Assembly: GCF_937123705.1 (NCBI RefSeq)
Contig: NZ_CAKZKO010000055.1
Coordinates: 1-64,000 of the forward strand
From: an uncultured Paraglaciecola sp.
Lineage (GTDB): Bacteria > Pseudomonadota > Gammaproteobacteria > Enterobacterales > Alteromonadaceae
Direction: 5' to 3'
DNA: 64,000 bases
The translations under genes were made by a program, and so were the position numbers. The notes under the pieces were generated by a model. That model saw only the letters and a program-made list of their open reading frames with translations. It did not search any database and was not told the DNA's origin. Below, one piece after another: positions 9,631 to 17,662 of the stretch. The number at the start of each line of letters is the position of its first letter. Position 1 is the first letter of the stretch.

Positions 9631-9750
9631 GGTACTTAGGTACTAAAATCTTGAAATTGCGCTTTAGCATTAAGATCTGATTATTTACTGTAACTCACAG
9701 CATTGTTAGCCGCGAGTGACTCAACCACCTGCCCCTTTGAGAATTCATAA

Positions 9751-12700
9751 ATGAAAAAAATAGATAGCAATATATCACCAAGGAATTTATCTGTACTCAG
9801 TCTTAGTCAGTGGATGTTCCTCACAATATTGCTTTGTCTGTCATTGGTGGCGAATGGTATGGAAGATTGGCGCAATCCCGAAGTTTTTAGGATCAACAAA
9901 GAGCCAGCCAAGAGCTTTTTCTATTCAGTAAACGATAAAAATGCTCAATTTATTGACGCTCCATGGCAACAGTCAAACTATCAACTGTTAAACGGAAATT
10001 GGAAGTTTAATTGGGTAGATAGCCCGGAAAAGCGCCCTGTAGATTTCTATAAAAATGACTTTGACGATTCGAAGTGGGGGAGTTTTCCGGTTCCTGCCAA
10101 TTGGGAAATTAATGGCTTTGGAACGCCTTTTTATCATAGCCATGCTTGCTTTGATAACAGCTTAGAATTTTTAGATAAAAAGGTAACTTACAATCCTGTT
10201 GGCTCATATCGAAAGTCTTTTGAAATCCCCGTAGACTGGCAAGAACAAGCGGTATTTATTCACTTTGGCGCGGTAAAATCGGCGTTTTATATTTGGGTTA
10301 ATGGTCAAAAGGTTGGCTATTCACAAGACTCTAAAACAGATGCAGCCTTTGATATCAGCTCCTACGTGAAAACCGGTAAAAACACCTTAGCGTTAGAAGT
10401 GTATCGTTATTCAGATGGCTCTTACTTTGAATGCCAAGATATGTGGCGATTAAGTGGTATCGAGCGAGATGTGTATCTTTACAGTACGCCAAAAACCGCC
10501 ATACGTGACATTCATGCTTACACTACTTTAAGCAATGATTATCAAGATGGGGTACTCGAATTTTCTGCAAAAATTGATAATCGAGCCCTAACCAAATCTG
10601 GCAAGTTATCGGTGCAAGTGAATGTGTTTAAGGATGGCCATAAACCTATCATTTCAAAAAAGCTTACCTTAAAGGCGTTAGCACCAGGAAAAGAAACCGA
10701 GGTTTCTTTTAGGCAAGTTGTTTCTAAACCTCAATTATGGAGCGCCGAACTGCCTAACTTGTACCGTTTAAGTGTGAGTTTGACTCAAAAGGGTGAACCT
10801 GAGTCGCAATATATTGGCAGGCATATTGGCTTTCGTTCAACTGAATTAAAAAACGGTAACATTCTGGTCAACGGACAGCCGGTATTGTTCAAAGGAGTGA
10901 ATCGCCATGAGCACGACCCGGTAAAGGGCCACGTTATTTCCAGAGAGTCGATGCTTGAAGACGTAAAGTTAATGAAGCAGTTCAATATAAACGCGGTAAG
11001 AATGTCTCATTATCCTAGCGACCCTTATTTCTATGATTTAGCAGACAAATATGGCCTGTACGTGATGGACGAAGCTAATCTTGAGTCCCACGGTTTAGGC
11101 GCCTCAAATCAAGGGGGCAGTTATGATCCTGAAAAACATATTGTCACTAAGCCCCAATGGCAAGCCGCCTACATAGACAGAATTTCTAATATGTATCAGC
11201 GCAGTAAAAATAACGCCTCTGTGGTGATGCGCTCTTTAGGCAATGAATCGGGAGATGGAGATAATCTTGAAGCCAGCTTTGATTGGCTGAAAGCGCAGCA
11301 GCCTGCACCAGTTGTCTCTGAGCAAGCACAGTTGCGACGCCACACCGACGCTTACGGCCAAATGTATGCGCCTATTGCCGACATCGAGCGATATGCGGCG
11401 ATGCAGTTAGATGATAGGCCTGTTGTGTTGATTGAGTACGAGCATGCGATGGGCAATTCACTCGGTAATTTTCAAGAATACTGGGATGCCTTTGAAAAAT
11501 ATGATGCCTTGCAAGGTGGTTTTATTTGGGATTGGGTTGACCAAACATTTGCCAAAACCACCGAAGCAGGCGAGTTTTATTGGGCGTACGGCGGTGATTT
11601 AGAGCCAGAAGGTACGCCAAACAGCGATAGCTTTTGTGCTAATGGTTTGGTATTCGCTGATCGCAAACCCTACCCTTATCTATATGAAGTGAAAAAAGTG
11701 CAGCAAAATCTCGGTTTTAGTGACCTCGATTTGCTTGCGGGTACGGTAAAAGTCACCAATAAACACTTCTTTAAATCACTTGATGGATACCGTTTACATT
11801 GGTCGCTTTTAGCAGATGGTAAAGTGGTAAAAACGGGTAAAAGCGCTGATTTAAATACCGAACCACAGCAATCCCAACTGGTGAAAGTTGACCTTCCAAA
11901 ACTTAATTCAACGTCAGAGTATTTTCTAAATATCGAAGTCACAGGAGTGGACCCAACAGGCTTATTAGCCAAAAATCATGTGGTGGCCCAAGAGCAATTA
12001 CATATCGCTAACTCTTATCAGTCAGCTTCAGCAAAATCTGAACACACCCTAAAAGTTGCAAGCAACAGTGAAGCGTTCACTTTTAGTGGCCCTGCATTTT
12101 CGATGTCGATAGACAAAAGCAGCGGTTTAATTTCTTCCATTAAAAATAACGAGGTGGAATATTTAAAATCAGCGGCTCATCCTGAATTCTGGCGCGCGCC
12201 TGTTTACAACGATATGGAAAGTCGAAATTATGCGAAAACCTTCCCTGTTTGGCAATTTGCAGGTCGAAATATTCAATTGGTTTCTTTAGCAATTGAAAAT
12301 ACCACAGCTAATACGGCAGTCGTCAAAGCAGAATATTATCTTCCTGATGTAGAGAGCCGCTTTTTTAATACGTGGACGATCCACGCAAATGGACAAATTG
12401 ATGCGGAAGTATGGTTTTATGCCGCGCCTCATAAGAAATTTAGTGAGCTTCCTCGAATAGGCACTTTGTTTCAGCTCGACTCGCAATTTGATCAAATTGA
12501 ATACTACGGCAGAGGCCCTCACGAAAACTACGTTGACCGAAAATCCTCTGCTTTTGTTGGGTTATATAAAACAGATGTTGAAAAGATGTATGTGCCGTAC
12601 ATTCGCCCTTCAGAAAATGGTTATCGCAGCGATGTACGTTATGTAAACTTTTTAAATAAAAAGGGGCAGGGGATAGCCTTTATTAATCAGTCGAAAATGG

Positions 12701-12930
12701 GGTTTGGCGCACAGCGTTATTCAACAGACGATTACGATGCCGCTAAAAAAGACCAAGTCGAGCGCAATTTGCATCCTTATGAACTGCAAAAAACCGACAG
12801 AATTTTTGTCAACATCGACTATATGCAACGGGGAGTAGGTGGCACTGATTCTTGGGGCGCACCACCTTTAAGTAACTATATATTGCCGTGGTTAGACTAT
12901 CGGTATAGCTATAGTTTTAAGGTGCTTTAA
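9751..12930 (+). CDS. GH2 beta-galactosidase, probably exported
   Basis: A 1059-aa LacZ-like glycoside hydrolase family 2 enzyme with the domain order sugar-binding, Ig-like, TIM barrel, Ig-like, and C-terminal small-chain domain. The acid/base Glu499 is in SLGNESGDG and the nucleophile Glu562 in VLIEYEHAMGNSLGN, followed by LQGGFIWDWVDQ. E. coli LacZ is cytoplasmic and 1023 aa. Here a 37-residue N-terminal extension holds a hydrophobic core (WMFLTILLCLSLVANG), read as a signal peptide with a long n-region or an anchor. No lac repressor or permease lies nearby. With the upstream sugar dehydrogenase it could form a periplasmic route that splits galactosides and oxidises the released aldose. 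The ATG start has only a weak GAG upstream. Confidence 0.93.
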   Translation: MKKIDSNISPRNLSVLSLSQWMFLTILLCLSLVANGMEDWRNPEVFRINKEPAKSFFYSVNDKNAQFIDAPWQQSNYQLLNGNWKFNWVDSPEKRPVDFYKNDFDDSKWGSFPVPANWEINGFGTPFYHSHACFDNSLEFLDKKVTYNPVGSYRKSFEIPVDWQEQAVFIHFGAVKSAFYIWVNGQKVGYSQDSKTDAAFDISSYVKTGKNTLALEVYRYSDGSYFECQDMWRLSGIERDVYLYSTPKTAIRDIHAYTTLSNDYQDGVLEFSAKIDNRALTKSGKLSVQVNVFKDGHKPIISKKLTLKALAPGKETEVSFRQVVSKPQLWSAELPNLYRLSVSLTQKGEPESQYIGRHIGFRSTELKNGNILVNGQPVLFKGVNRHEHDPVKGHVISRESMLEDVKLMKQFNINAVRMSHYPSDPYFYDLADKYGLYVMDEANLESHGLGASNQGGSYDPEKHIVTKPQWQAAYIDRISNMYQRSKNNASVVMRSLGNESGDGDNLEASFDWLKAQQPAPVVSEQAQLRRHTDAYGQMYAPIADIERYAAMQLDDRPVVLIEYEHAMGNSLGNFQEYWDAFEKYDALQGGFIWDWVDQTFAKTTEAGEFYWAYGGDLEPEGTPNSDSFCANGLVFADRKPYPYLYEVKKVQQNLGFSDLDLLAGTVKVTNKHFFKSLDGYRLHWSLLADGKVVKTGKSADLNTEPQQSQLVKVDLPKLNSTSEYFLNIEVTGVDPTGLLAKNHVVAQEQLHIANSYQSASAKSEHTLKVASNSEAFTFSGPAFSMSIDKSSGLISSIKNNEVEYLKSAAHPEFWRAPVYNDMESRNYAKTFPVWQFAGRNIQLVSLAIENTTANTAVVKAEYYLPDVESRFFNTWTIHANGQIDAEVWFYAAPHKKFSELPRIGTLFQLDSQFDQIEYYGRGPHENYVDRKSSAFVGLYKTDVEKMYVPYIRPSENGYRSDVRYVNFLNKKGQGIAFINQSKMGFGAQRYSTDDYDAAKKDQVERNLHPYELQKTDRIFVNIDYMQRGVGGTDSWGAPPLSNYILPWLDYRYSYSFKVL

Positions 12931-12978
12931 GTGAATTGAGGTGTCGGAGTAGCAATACTTCTAAAGGCACTAAAAACC

Positions 12979-13009
12979 AAAAAGCCTCAAAAGTTTCTGT
13001 TCAAGGCTT
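12979..13009 (-). terminator. Decayed copy of the tRNA-Phe terminator
   Basis: On the minus strand AAGCCT and AGGCTT can pair across a loop of about 15 nt, followed by a T-rich run (TTTTTGG). It sits in the same relative position after the decayed tRNA copy as the intact hairpin sits after the real tRNA-Phe, so it looks like the terminator of an old tandem duplicate. Confidence 0.5.
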
Positions 13010-13017
13010 CTAGAATA

Positions 13018-13085
13018 ATGGTGCCCAGACTCGGAATTGCAACTCACGGTTACCGGCAAGGACAAGAGGATTTTTATTCTTCACA
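13018..13085 (-). pseudogene. Decayed 3' half of a second tRNA-Phe copy
   Basis: Read on the minus strand this holds AAAATCCTC, TGTCCTTG, then an unrelated stretch of about 13 nt, then ATTCCGAGTCTGGGCACCA, which is the 3' half of the neighbouring tRNA-Phe with an insertion in the variable/T-arm region. The D arm and 5' acceptor strand are gone, so it cannot be a working tRNA. A 33-bp exact direct repeat (13005-13037 and 13122-13154, offset 117) ties it to the real gene as a tandem duplicate. Confidence 0.75.
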
Positions 13086-13096
13086 CTGTCAGAAAC

Positions 13097-13126
13097 AAAA
13101 AAGCCCCGCAATTGCTTGCAGGGCTT
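13097..13126 (-). terminator. Intrinsic terminator of tRNA-Phe
   Basis: Minus-strand hairpin with an 11-bp stem (AAGCCCTGCAA pairing with TTGCGGGGCTT, one G-U), a GCAA tetraloop and a run of T, 10 bases after the tRNA CCA end. Confidence 0.88.
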
Positions 13127-13135
13127 CTAGAATAA

Positions 13136-13211
13136 TGGTGCCCAGACTCGGAATCGAACCAAGGACACGAGGATTTTCAATCCTCTGCTCTACCGACTGA
13201 GCTATCTGGGC
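13136..13211 (-). tRNA. tRNA-Phe (anticodon GAA)
   Basis: A 76-nt tRNA with acceptor stem GCCCAGA/TCTGGGC, D arm AGCTCAGTCGGTAGAGC, anticodon arm GAGGATTGAAAATCCTC with anticodon GAA, T arm TTGGTTCGATTCCGA and encoded CCA. It has its own promoter upstream and terminator downstream. A decayed tandem copy of its 3' half follows at 13018-13085. Confidence 0.98.
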
Positions 13212-13260
13212 GTCAACTAACAAGTGTTTTTTCAAACTGCCTGCTTCGCTGTGGGTGCGT

Positions 13261-13289
13261 ATTAAACGGATTTAGGGCATTTAAGTCAA
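13261..13289 (-). promoter_or_regulatory. Sigma-70 promoter for tRNA-Phe
   Basis: On the minus strand TTGACT (13289-13284), a 17-nt spacer and TTTAAT (13266-13261), followed by a short C-rich stretch, about 50 nt upstream of the mature tRNA 5' end. Both hexamers are close to consensus. Confidence 0.75.
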
Positions 13290-13377
13290 CACCTTTTTAG
13301 AGAAAAATGACTGTTTGTTCAAAATCTCTACTAAAACGCGTAAATTCAGCATAACTATCGCCGATTGACGGCTGATT

Positions 13378-13650
13378 TTAGCTTTTAGGCGGCACATAAC
13401 CTTCGATATCCGGCTCTTTGCCTTCAAATAAATAGGCTTGCATTTGAGTTTCTAAAAATTGCCTTGCCGTGGGGTCCATCATGTTGAGCTTATTTTCGTT
13501 GATAAGCATGGTTTGTTTCTTTTGCCATTCGGCCCATGCTTCTTTACCAATATTGTCGAAAATCTTTTTACCTAGTTCGCCTGGGTAAAGTTGGAAATCT
13601 AGGCCGTCTGCTTCCTGTTGGAGGCGTTGACAAAATACTGTTCTGCTCAT
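13378..13650 (-). CDS. yggX: Fe(2+)-trafficking/oxidative damage protection protein YggX
   Basis: A 90-aa cytoplasmic protein that protects iron-sulphur enzymes from oxidants and is proposed to shuttle Fe(II). The family start [11 protein letters not shown] with the conserved Cys7, then [34 protein letters not shown] and a proline-rich C-terminus, match throughout, with normal length. It lies 45 bases downstream of mutY on the same strand, the conserved mutY-yggX arrangement. MutY carries a 4Fe-4S cluster, which fits the pairing. Confidence 0.97.
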   Translation of the reverse strand: MSRTVFCQRLQQEADGLDFQLYPGELGKKIFDNIGKEAWAEWQKKQTMLINENKLNMMDPTARQFLETQMQAYLFEGKEPDIEGYVPPKS

Positions 13651-13695
13651 AATGCTCTAATTTAATGGTGAGGGCGTTATTAAGGTAAGCCCTAA

Positions 13696-14814
13696 TTAAA
13701 ATGATGTATTGATTGTACTAAATAGTTTCTTGGTTGGCGCGGCTAATCCGACATTTTGCGGTGCTGTTAAGTCGTACCACATTTGTGTGTCTTCCATAAC
13801 CTGACCAACAGGTTGTTGTTTTAGGTGTAAAACAACGGGTTGAATGTCTAAGTGGAAATGGCTAAAGGTGTGACGAAATGGGCTAAGTGTTTGTTGTTGA
13901 ATGTCATCAAACCCTAAGCTAGATGCCCGTTCAGCAATTTTGTCAGCATGTTCAACTTCATAAAATCCCCATAACCCGCCCCATAATCCTGCTGGTGGAC
14001 GTTTGTATATTAAAAGTTGTTTCTGCCACATGGGGATGAGCATTATGGTGGATCTCACAGGGATAACCTTTTTTGGTTTTTTGTGAGGTAACTCTGTTTG
14101 TCTGCCTTGTACAAAGGCTAAGCAATCCTTATGTAGCGGGCAAATTTCGCATTTTGGTTTACTGCGCATGCACAGTGTTGCACCCATATCCATCATGGCT
14201 TGGGTGTAGTCGGCTGTTCTTTGTTTTGGGGTTAACTTATCTGCGTATTGCCATAAGTCTGTTTCAACTTTTTTATTACCTGGCCAGCCTTCAACAGCAA
14301 AATGGCGTGCTAACACCCGTTTCACATTGCCGTCTAGAATGCTGTGATGTTGACCACAAGCTAAAGACAAAATAGCCCCAGCGGTTGAGCGGCCTATACC
14401 CGGTAAGGCAATGAGCTGGTCTAACTGCTCTGGAAAATGTCCTTGATATTCATCCCTAATAAGTTGTGCCGATTTTTGCAAATTACGGGCACGAGCGTAA
14501 TAGCCTAAGCCGGTCCAATGATGTAACACTTCATCTTGAGGGGCATTTGCCAAACTCAATACATCAGGGAATCGCTGCATAAACGCTTGGTAATAAGGAA
14601 TAACCGTTTTTACTTGAGTTTGCTGCAACATGATTTCAGAGACCCAAACTGTGTACGGCGTTTTATCTAGCTGCCAAGGCAGGTTTTTTCTGCCATTGAG
14701 GTCAAACCAAGCTAAGACCTTGTCACTGAATGATGTATTTATGGGGTTTATATTTGTTGCCACGGAATGATGATCTGTTGTTTTTGAGGTATTTACCGGA
14801 TAATACCCTATCAA
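13696..14814 (-). CDS. mutY: A/G-specific adenine glycosylase MutY
   Basis: Base-excision repair enzyme that removes adenine opposite 8-oxoguanine. It has the catalytic Glu in [10 protein letters not shown], the helix-hairpin-helix [14 protein letters not shown], the catalytic Asp in [12 protein letters not shown], the 4Fe-4S ligands spaced C-x6-C-x2-C-x5-C (from [11 protein letters not shown]), and a C-terminal MutT-like 8-oxoG recognition domain (from about residue 240). At 372 aa from a TTG it is some 20 residues longer at the N-terminus than usual, and neither this TTG nor the in-frame GTG at 14763 has a good ribosome binding site, so the start is uncertain. Operon with yggX. Confidence 0.96.
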   Translation of the reverse strand: MIGYYPVNTSKTTDHHSVATNINPINTSFSDKVLAWFDLNGRKNLPWQLDKTPYTVWVSEIMLQQTQVKTVIPYYQAFMQRFPDVLSLANAPQDEVLHHWTGLGYYARARNLQKSAQLIRDEYQGHFPEQLDQLIALPGIGRSTAGAILSLACGQHHSILDGNVKRVLARHFAVEGWPGNKKVETDLWQYADKLTPKQRTADYTQAMMDMGATLCMRSKPKCEICPLHKDCLAFVQGRQTELPHKKPKKVIPVRSTIMLIPMWQKQLLIYKRPPAGLWGGLWGFYEVEHADKIAERASSLGFDDIQQQTLSPFRHTFSHFHLDIQPVVLHLKQQPVGQVMEDTQMWYDLTAPQNVGLAAPTKKLFSTINTSF

Positions 14815-14841
14815 ACTTGAAATAGTTCACTTGAGAATCAA

Positions 14842-15570
14842 TTGCCAAAAACAAACCCTACAACGTATCAAATTAGCCAGCCTGTGGTGTTTTTCCCCGG
14901 CACTTTATGTGATGAAAGGATATTTAGTGCCTGTTGGCAGCATGTAGATATACCCATGCGGGCTTTTGTGCCTTTGCAGTGGGCCGAAGATTTACCTCAA
15001 ATGAAGATGTTAAGCGCCGATCGTCTGGCTTACTTTGACCAGCCAGTGCATTTAGTCGGGTATTCCATGGGTGGGTATATTGCCGCTTTAACAGCTTTAG
15101 ACAATCCAAATAGAATTGCATCTGTCACCCTTATTGCCAGTGTATGCGACGAATTACCTGCTGAAGAGCTTCAGCAGCGCCAACATTTACTTACACTCAT
15201 TAAAAAGAAACAATATAGCGGCATGCCAGAAAAGCGCTTAAAACGTTATTTTCATGACTGCCATCATCAGAATATTGACTACCTAAATACCGTTACACAA
15301 ATGCAACAAGACTTAGGGACTGCTGTGTTAGTTGCACAAATTAATGCCACGCATCCCAGAAAAAATCTACTTCCTGAACTAGCTAAGTGCCGATTTCCTA
15401 TTCATATTATAGGCGGCGAGCAGGATAATCTATTAAGTGCAACAAGCATGCTTGCCATGCATAAACGATTACCCAATAGTGATATGGCCCTCTTTAAAAA
15501 CGCTGGGCATATGTTGCCGATTGAACAATCGCAAGGTTTAGCAGAATATTTAGCATCAAAAATGGCATAA
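14842..15570 (+). CDS. Alpha/beta hydrolase
   Basis: A 242-aa cytoplasmic alpha/beta-hydrolase. It starts with the oxyanion-hole strand VVFFPGTLCDERIF, has the nucleophile elbow GYSMGG (Ser near residue 76), an acid candidate in GGEQDNLLS and the catalytic His in NAGHMLPIE. The FPGTLCD start resembles the BioH/MenH-like group, but no biotin or menaquinone genes are nearby and the substrate is unknown. TTG start with GAG 6 bases upstream. It is divergent from mutY with only 27 bases between the starts, so the two promoters overlap into each other's genes. Confidence 0.85.
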   Translation: MPKTNPTTYQISQPVVFFPGTLCDERIFSACWQHVDIPMRAFVPLQWAEDLPQMKMLSADRLAYFDQPVHLVGYSMGGYIAALTALDNPNRIASVTLIASVCDELPAEELQQRQHLLTLIKKKQYSGMPEKRLKRYFHDCHHQNIDYLNTVTQMQQDLGTAVLVAQINATHPRKNLLPELAKCRFPIHIIGGEQDNLLSATSMLAMHKRLPNSDMALFKNAGHMLPIEQSQGLAEYLASKMA

Positions 15571-15670
15571 ATTGGCCACTGTGCCTTGCAATCAGTCTGT
15601 GTCGCCGGATAATGCGCCACATTATGTGTTGGTATATAAACCAGCCAAATTTTTGAGATGAGATCCCAAT

Positions 15671-16390
15671 ATGAGTCAGTTTAAATCTGAACAAGAAGCC
15701 GCCGAATCAGGTGTATATATTCGTAAAATTCAGAGCTTTGTAAAACGAGAAGGACGCCTAACCTCAGGTCAGGAAAAATCCATCGAACAATACTGGCCAA
15801 CTATGGGCCTAGCGCACAAAAATGGTTTACAAAATTTCGCCGATACTTTTGGCCGCGTGGCCCCTGTTGTCTTGGAAATTGGCTTTGGCATGGGTAAATC
15901 TTTAGTAGAAATGGCGCTAAATGAGCCAGAGAAAGACTTTATAGGCATTGAAGTACATAAACCCGGAGTTGGGGCATGTTTAGGCGAAGCAGCCGAACAC
16001 AAGGTAGACAACCTGCGAGTGTACGAGCACGATGCAGTGGCGGTATTCGCCGATTGTATTGCTGAAAATTCTTTGGCTAGAGTGCAGTTGTTTTTCCCCG
16101 ATCCGTGGCATAAAAAACGCCATCACAAAAGGCGCATAGTGCAGCCTGATTTTGTGCAAAAACTAAGAAGTAAGCTGGCTATAGGTGGGGTATTTCATAT
16201 GGCCACCGATTGGGAAAACTATGCAGAACACATGTTGGCCGTTATGTCAGTAGCTGAAGGCTTTAAAAATCAATCGGCCACAAATGATTATGTACCTAGA
16301 CCCGAGCAACGCCCTTTGACTAAATTTGAACAGCGTGGCCATAAATTGGGCCACGGTGTCTGGGACTTAATGTTTGAGAGGGTATCTTAA
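15671..16390 (+). CDS. trmB: tRNA (guanine-N7-)-methyltransferase TrmB
   Basis: Makes m7G46 in tRNA variable loops using SAM. The SAM-binding motif I is [12 protein letters not shown], followed by [12 protein letters not shown]. The signature [15 protein letters not shown] and the C-terminal [17 protein letters not shown] are family hallmarks. It is 239 aa, normal. ATG start with a purine-rich GAGATGAGA upstream. Its stop overlaps the rsmC start (TAATG), so two RNA methyltransferases form one operon. mutY-yggX lies nearby on the other strand, as in other gammaproteobacteria. Confidence 0.97.
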   Translation: MSQFKSEQEAAESGVYIRKIQSFVKREGRLTSGQEKSIEQYWPTMGLAHKNGLQNFADTFGRVAPVVLEIGFGMGKSLVEMALNEPEKDFIGIEVHKPGVGACLGEAAEHKVDNLRVYEHDAVAVFADCIAENSLARVQLFFPDPWHKKRHHKRRIVQPDFVQKLRSKLAIGGVFHMATDWENYAEHMLAVMSVAEGFKNQSATNDYVPRPEQRPLTKFEQRGHKLGHGVWDLMFERVS

Positions 16391-17415
16391 TGTTATCTGC
16401 TCCTAGTCAATTGTTAATGCGCAGTGCAGATACCTTTGCACAAGGTAAGTGGTTGTTGGTTAATCCAACCGATAGCCAGATTGCGGTGCAACTTAATAAC
16501 CCTGCCATTAAAGTGTTTCATCAATATTTTGATATTTATCAGCAAAGTTGCGCGGCAGGTAATTCTGCTCAGCATAGTTTCACTGCGGCTTATCCTACTG
16601 ACGAAAAATTTGATGGTGCGGTGATTTATATGCCGAAATCAAAAGATCAGGCAAAAATGTTGATGGCTAATGTAGCAGCTTGTCTTGGCGAAAATGGCAG
16701 TTTGTTGCTGGTGGGCGAAAACAAAGGTGGGGTAAAAAGCGCGGCTAAAATGCTCGAAACCATTAGTTCCCAAGTGAATAAAGTCGATTCGGCCCGTCAT
16801 TGTGCGTTATTTGGCGCTCAAATAGATAAACCCGTTAAGCCCTTCGATTTGGCTAAATGGCAGAGTGAAATTAATATTTCAGTGGCGGGTTTAGATTATA
16901 AAATATGCTCGTTACCCGGTGTGTTTAACCATGGCGCCGTAGATTTAGGAACAAAGGTGTTATTGGAAAACCTGCCTGAAATCAAAACAGGCCGATTATT
17001 AGACTTTGGTTGTGGCGCTGGGGTGATCGGTTGTTATCTTGGGTTACAAAGTCCTGAAAGCGAAGTGCTGATGAGCGACGTTAGCGCATTGGCGGTGTAC
17101 TGTTCAAAAGAAAGCGCCAGGCTTAATGGTGTGAATGCTAAGGTTGTTGCATCAAACGGGTTGATGGATGTGCAAGGTAAATTTTCAGCGGTGTACACTA
17201 ACCCACCTTTTCACACAGGGATCCAGACTGATTATTCTGTTACTGAAGGTTTTATTGGCCAGCTTAAACAATACCTTACTAAAAGTGGCTCACTTACATT
17301 GGTGGCGAATAAATTTTTGCGTTATTCAGAGTTGCTTGAACAGCGGTTCGGTGCCGTGGGCCTTATTGCCCAAACCACTAAGTTCAGCCTTTACCAGTGT
17401 TCGCGAGTAAAGTAG
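16390..17415 (+). CDS. rsmC: 16S rRNA (guanine1207-N2)-methyltransferase RsmC
   Basis: A 341-aa protein with a degenerate N-terminal methyltransferase-like domain (1-165) and a catalytic C-terminal Rossmann domain. The C-terminal half has motif I LLDFGCGAGVIGCYL and the catalytic NPPF motif (YTNPPFHTG) of N2-guanine methyltransferases. It methylates G1207 of 16S rRNA in the assembled 30S subunit. It overlaps the trmB stop by one base, indicating translational coupling. RsmC is favoured over RsmD/RlmG by the two-domain layout and by GVFNHGAVDLGTKVLLENLP. Confidence 0.93.
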   Translation: MLSAPSQLLMRSADTFAQGKWLLVNPTDSQIAVQLNNPAIKVFHQYFDIYQQSCAAGNSAQHSFTAAYPTDEKFDGAVIYMPKSKDQAKMLMANVAACLGENGSLLLVGENKGGVKSAAKMLETISSQVNKVDSARHCALFGAQIDKPVKPFDLAKWQSEINISVAGLDYKICSLPGVFNHGAVDLGTKVLLENLPEIKTGRLLDFGCGAGVIGCYLGLQSPESEVLMSDVSALAVYCSKESARLNGVNAKVVASNGLMDVQGKFSAVYTNPPFHTGIQTDYSVTEGFIGQLKQYLTKSGSLTLVANKFLRYSELLEQRFGAVGLIAQTTKFSLYQCSRVK

Positions 17416-17662
17416 AAAAAGTAAACCGCTAGAATGACAATCAAGGCTATTGTTTTTTGTCATTGACTGTATGTTGGACTGGCGGCAGTGGTTTAGGTGT
17501 TGCCATTCAAATGTGTATAGACTTCAGCAACATATTTTAATTTTTTCAAGTACTAAGCATACGAAAAAACCTAGTCAACTCAATCTACTAGTTTCAATTT
17601 GAAGGGTTTTGTATCAATATCCTAAATGGATAGTTGTTAGACCACGGAATACTTGCACGTAT

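Noticed and set aside
9628..9644. Hairpin ACCTAAG-GTA-CTTAGGT over the stop codon of the sugar dehydrogenase as a terminator
   Set aside because: The stem is AT-rich, the loop is tight and no T tract follows. Termination is doubtful.
13018..13200. A 60-codon + strand frame across the tRNA-Phe region
   Set aside because: It is antisense to tRNA-Phe and its decayed copy and is created by the repeat.
14073..14375. A 100-codon + strand frame antisense to mutY
   Set aside because: mutY on the other strand has full catalytic and iron-sulphur motifs over the same bases. This frame is a shadow.
17433..17465. Inverted AATGACA/TGTCATT after rsmC as a terminator
   Set aside because: A large loop and no T run after the second arm.
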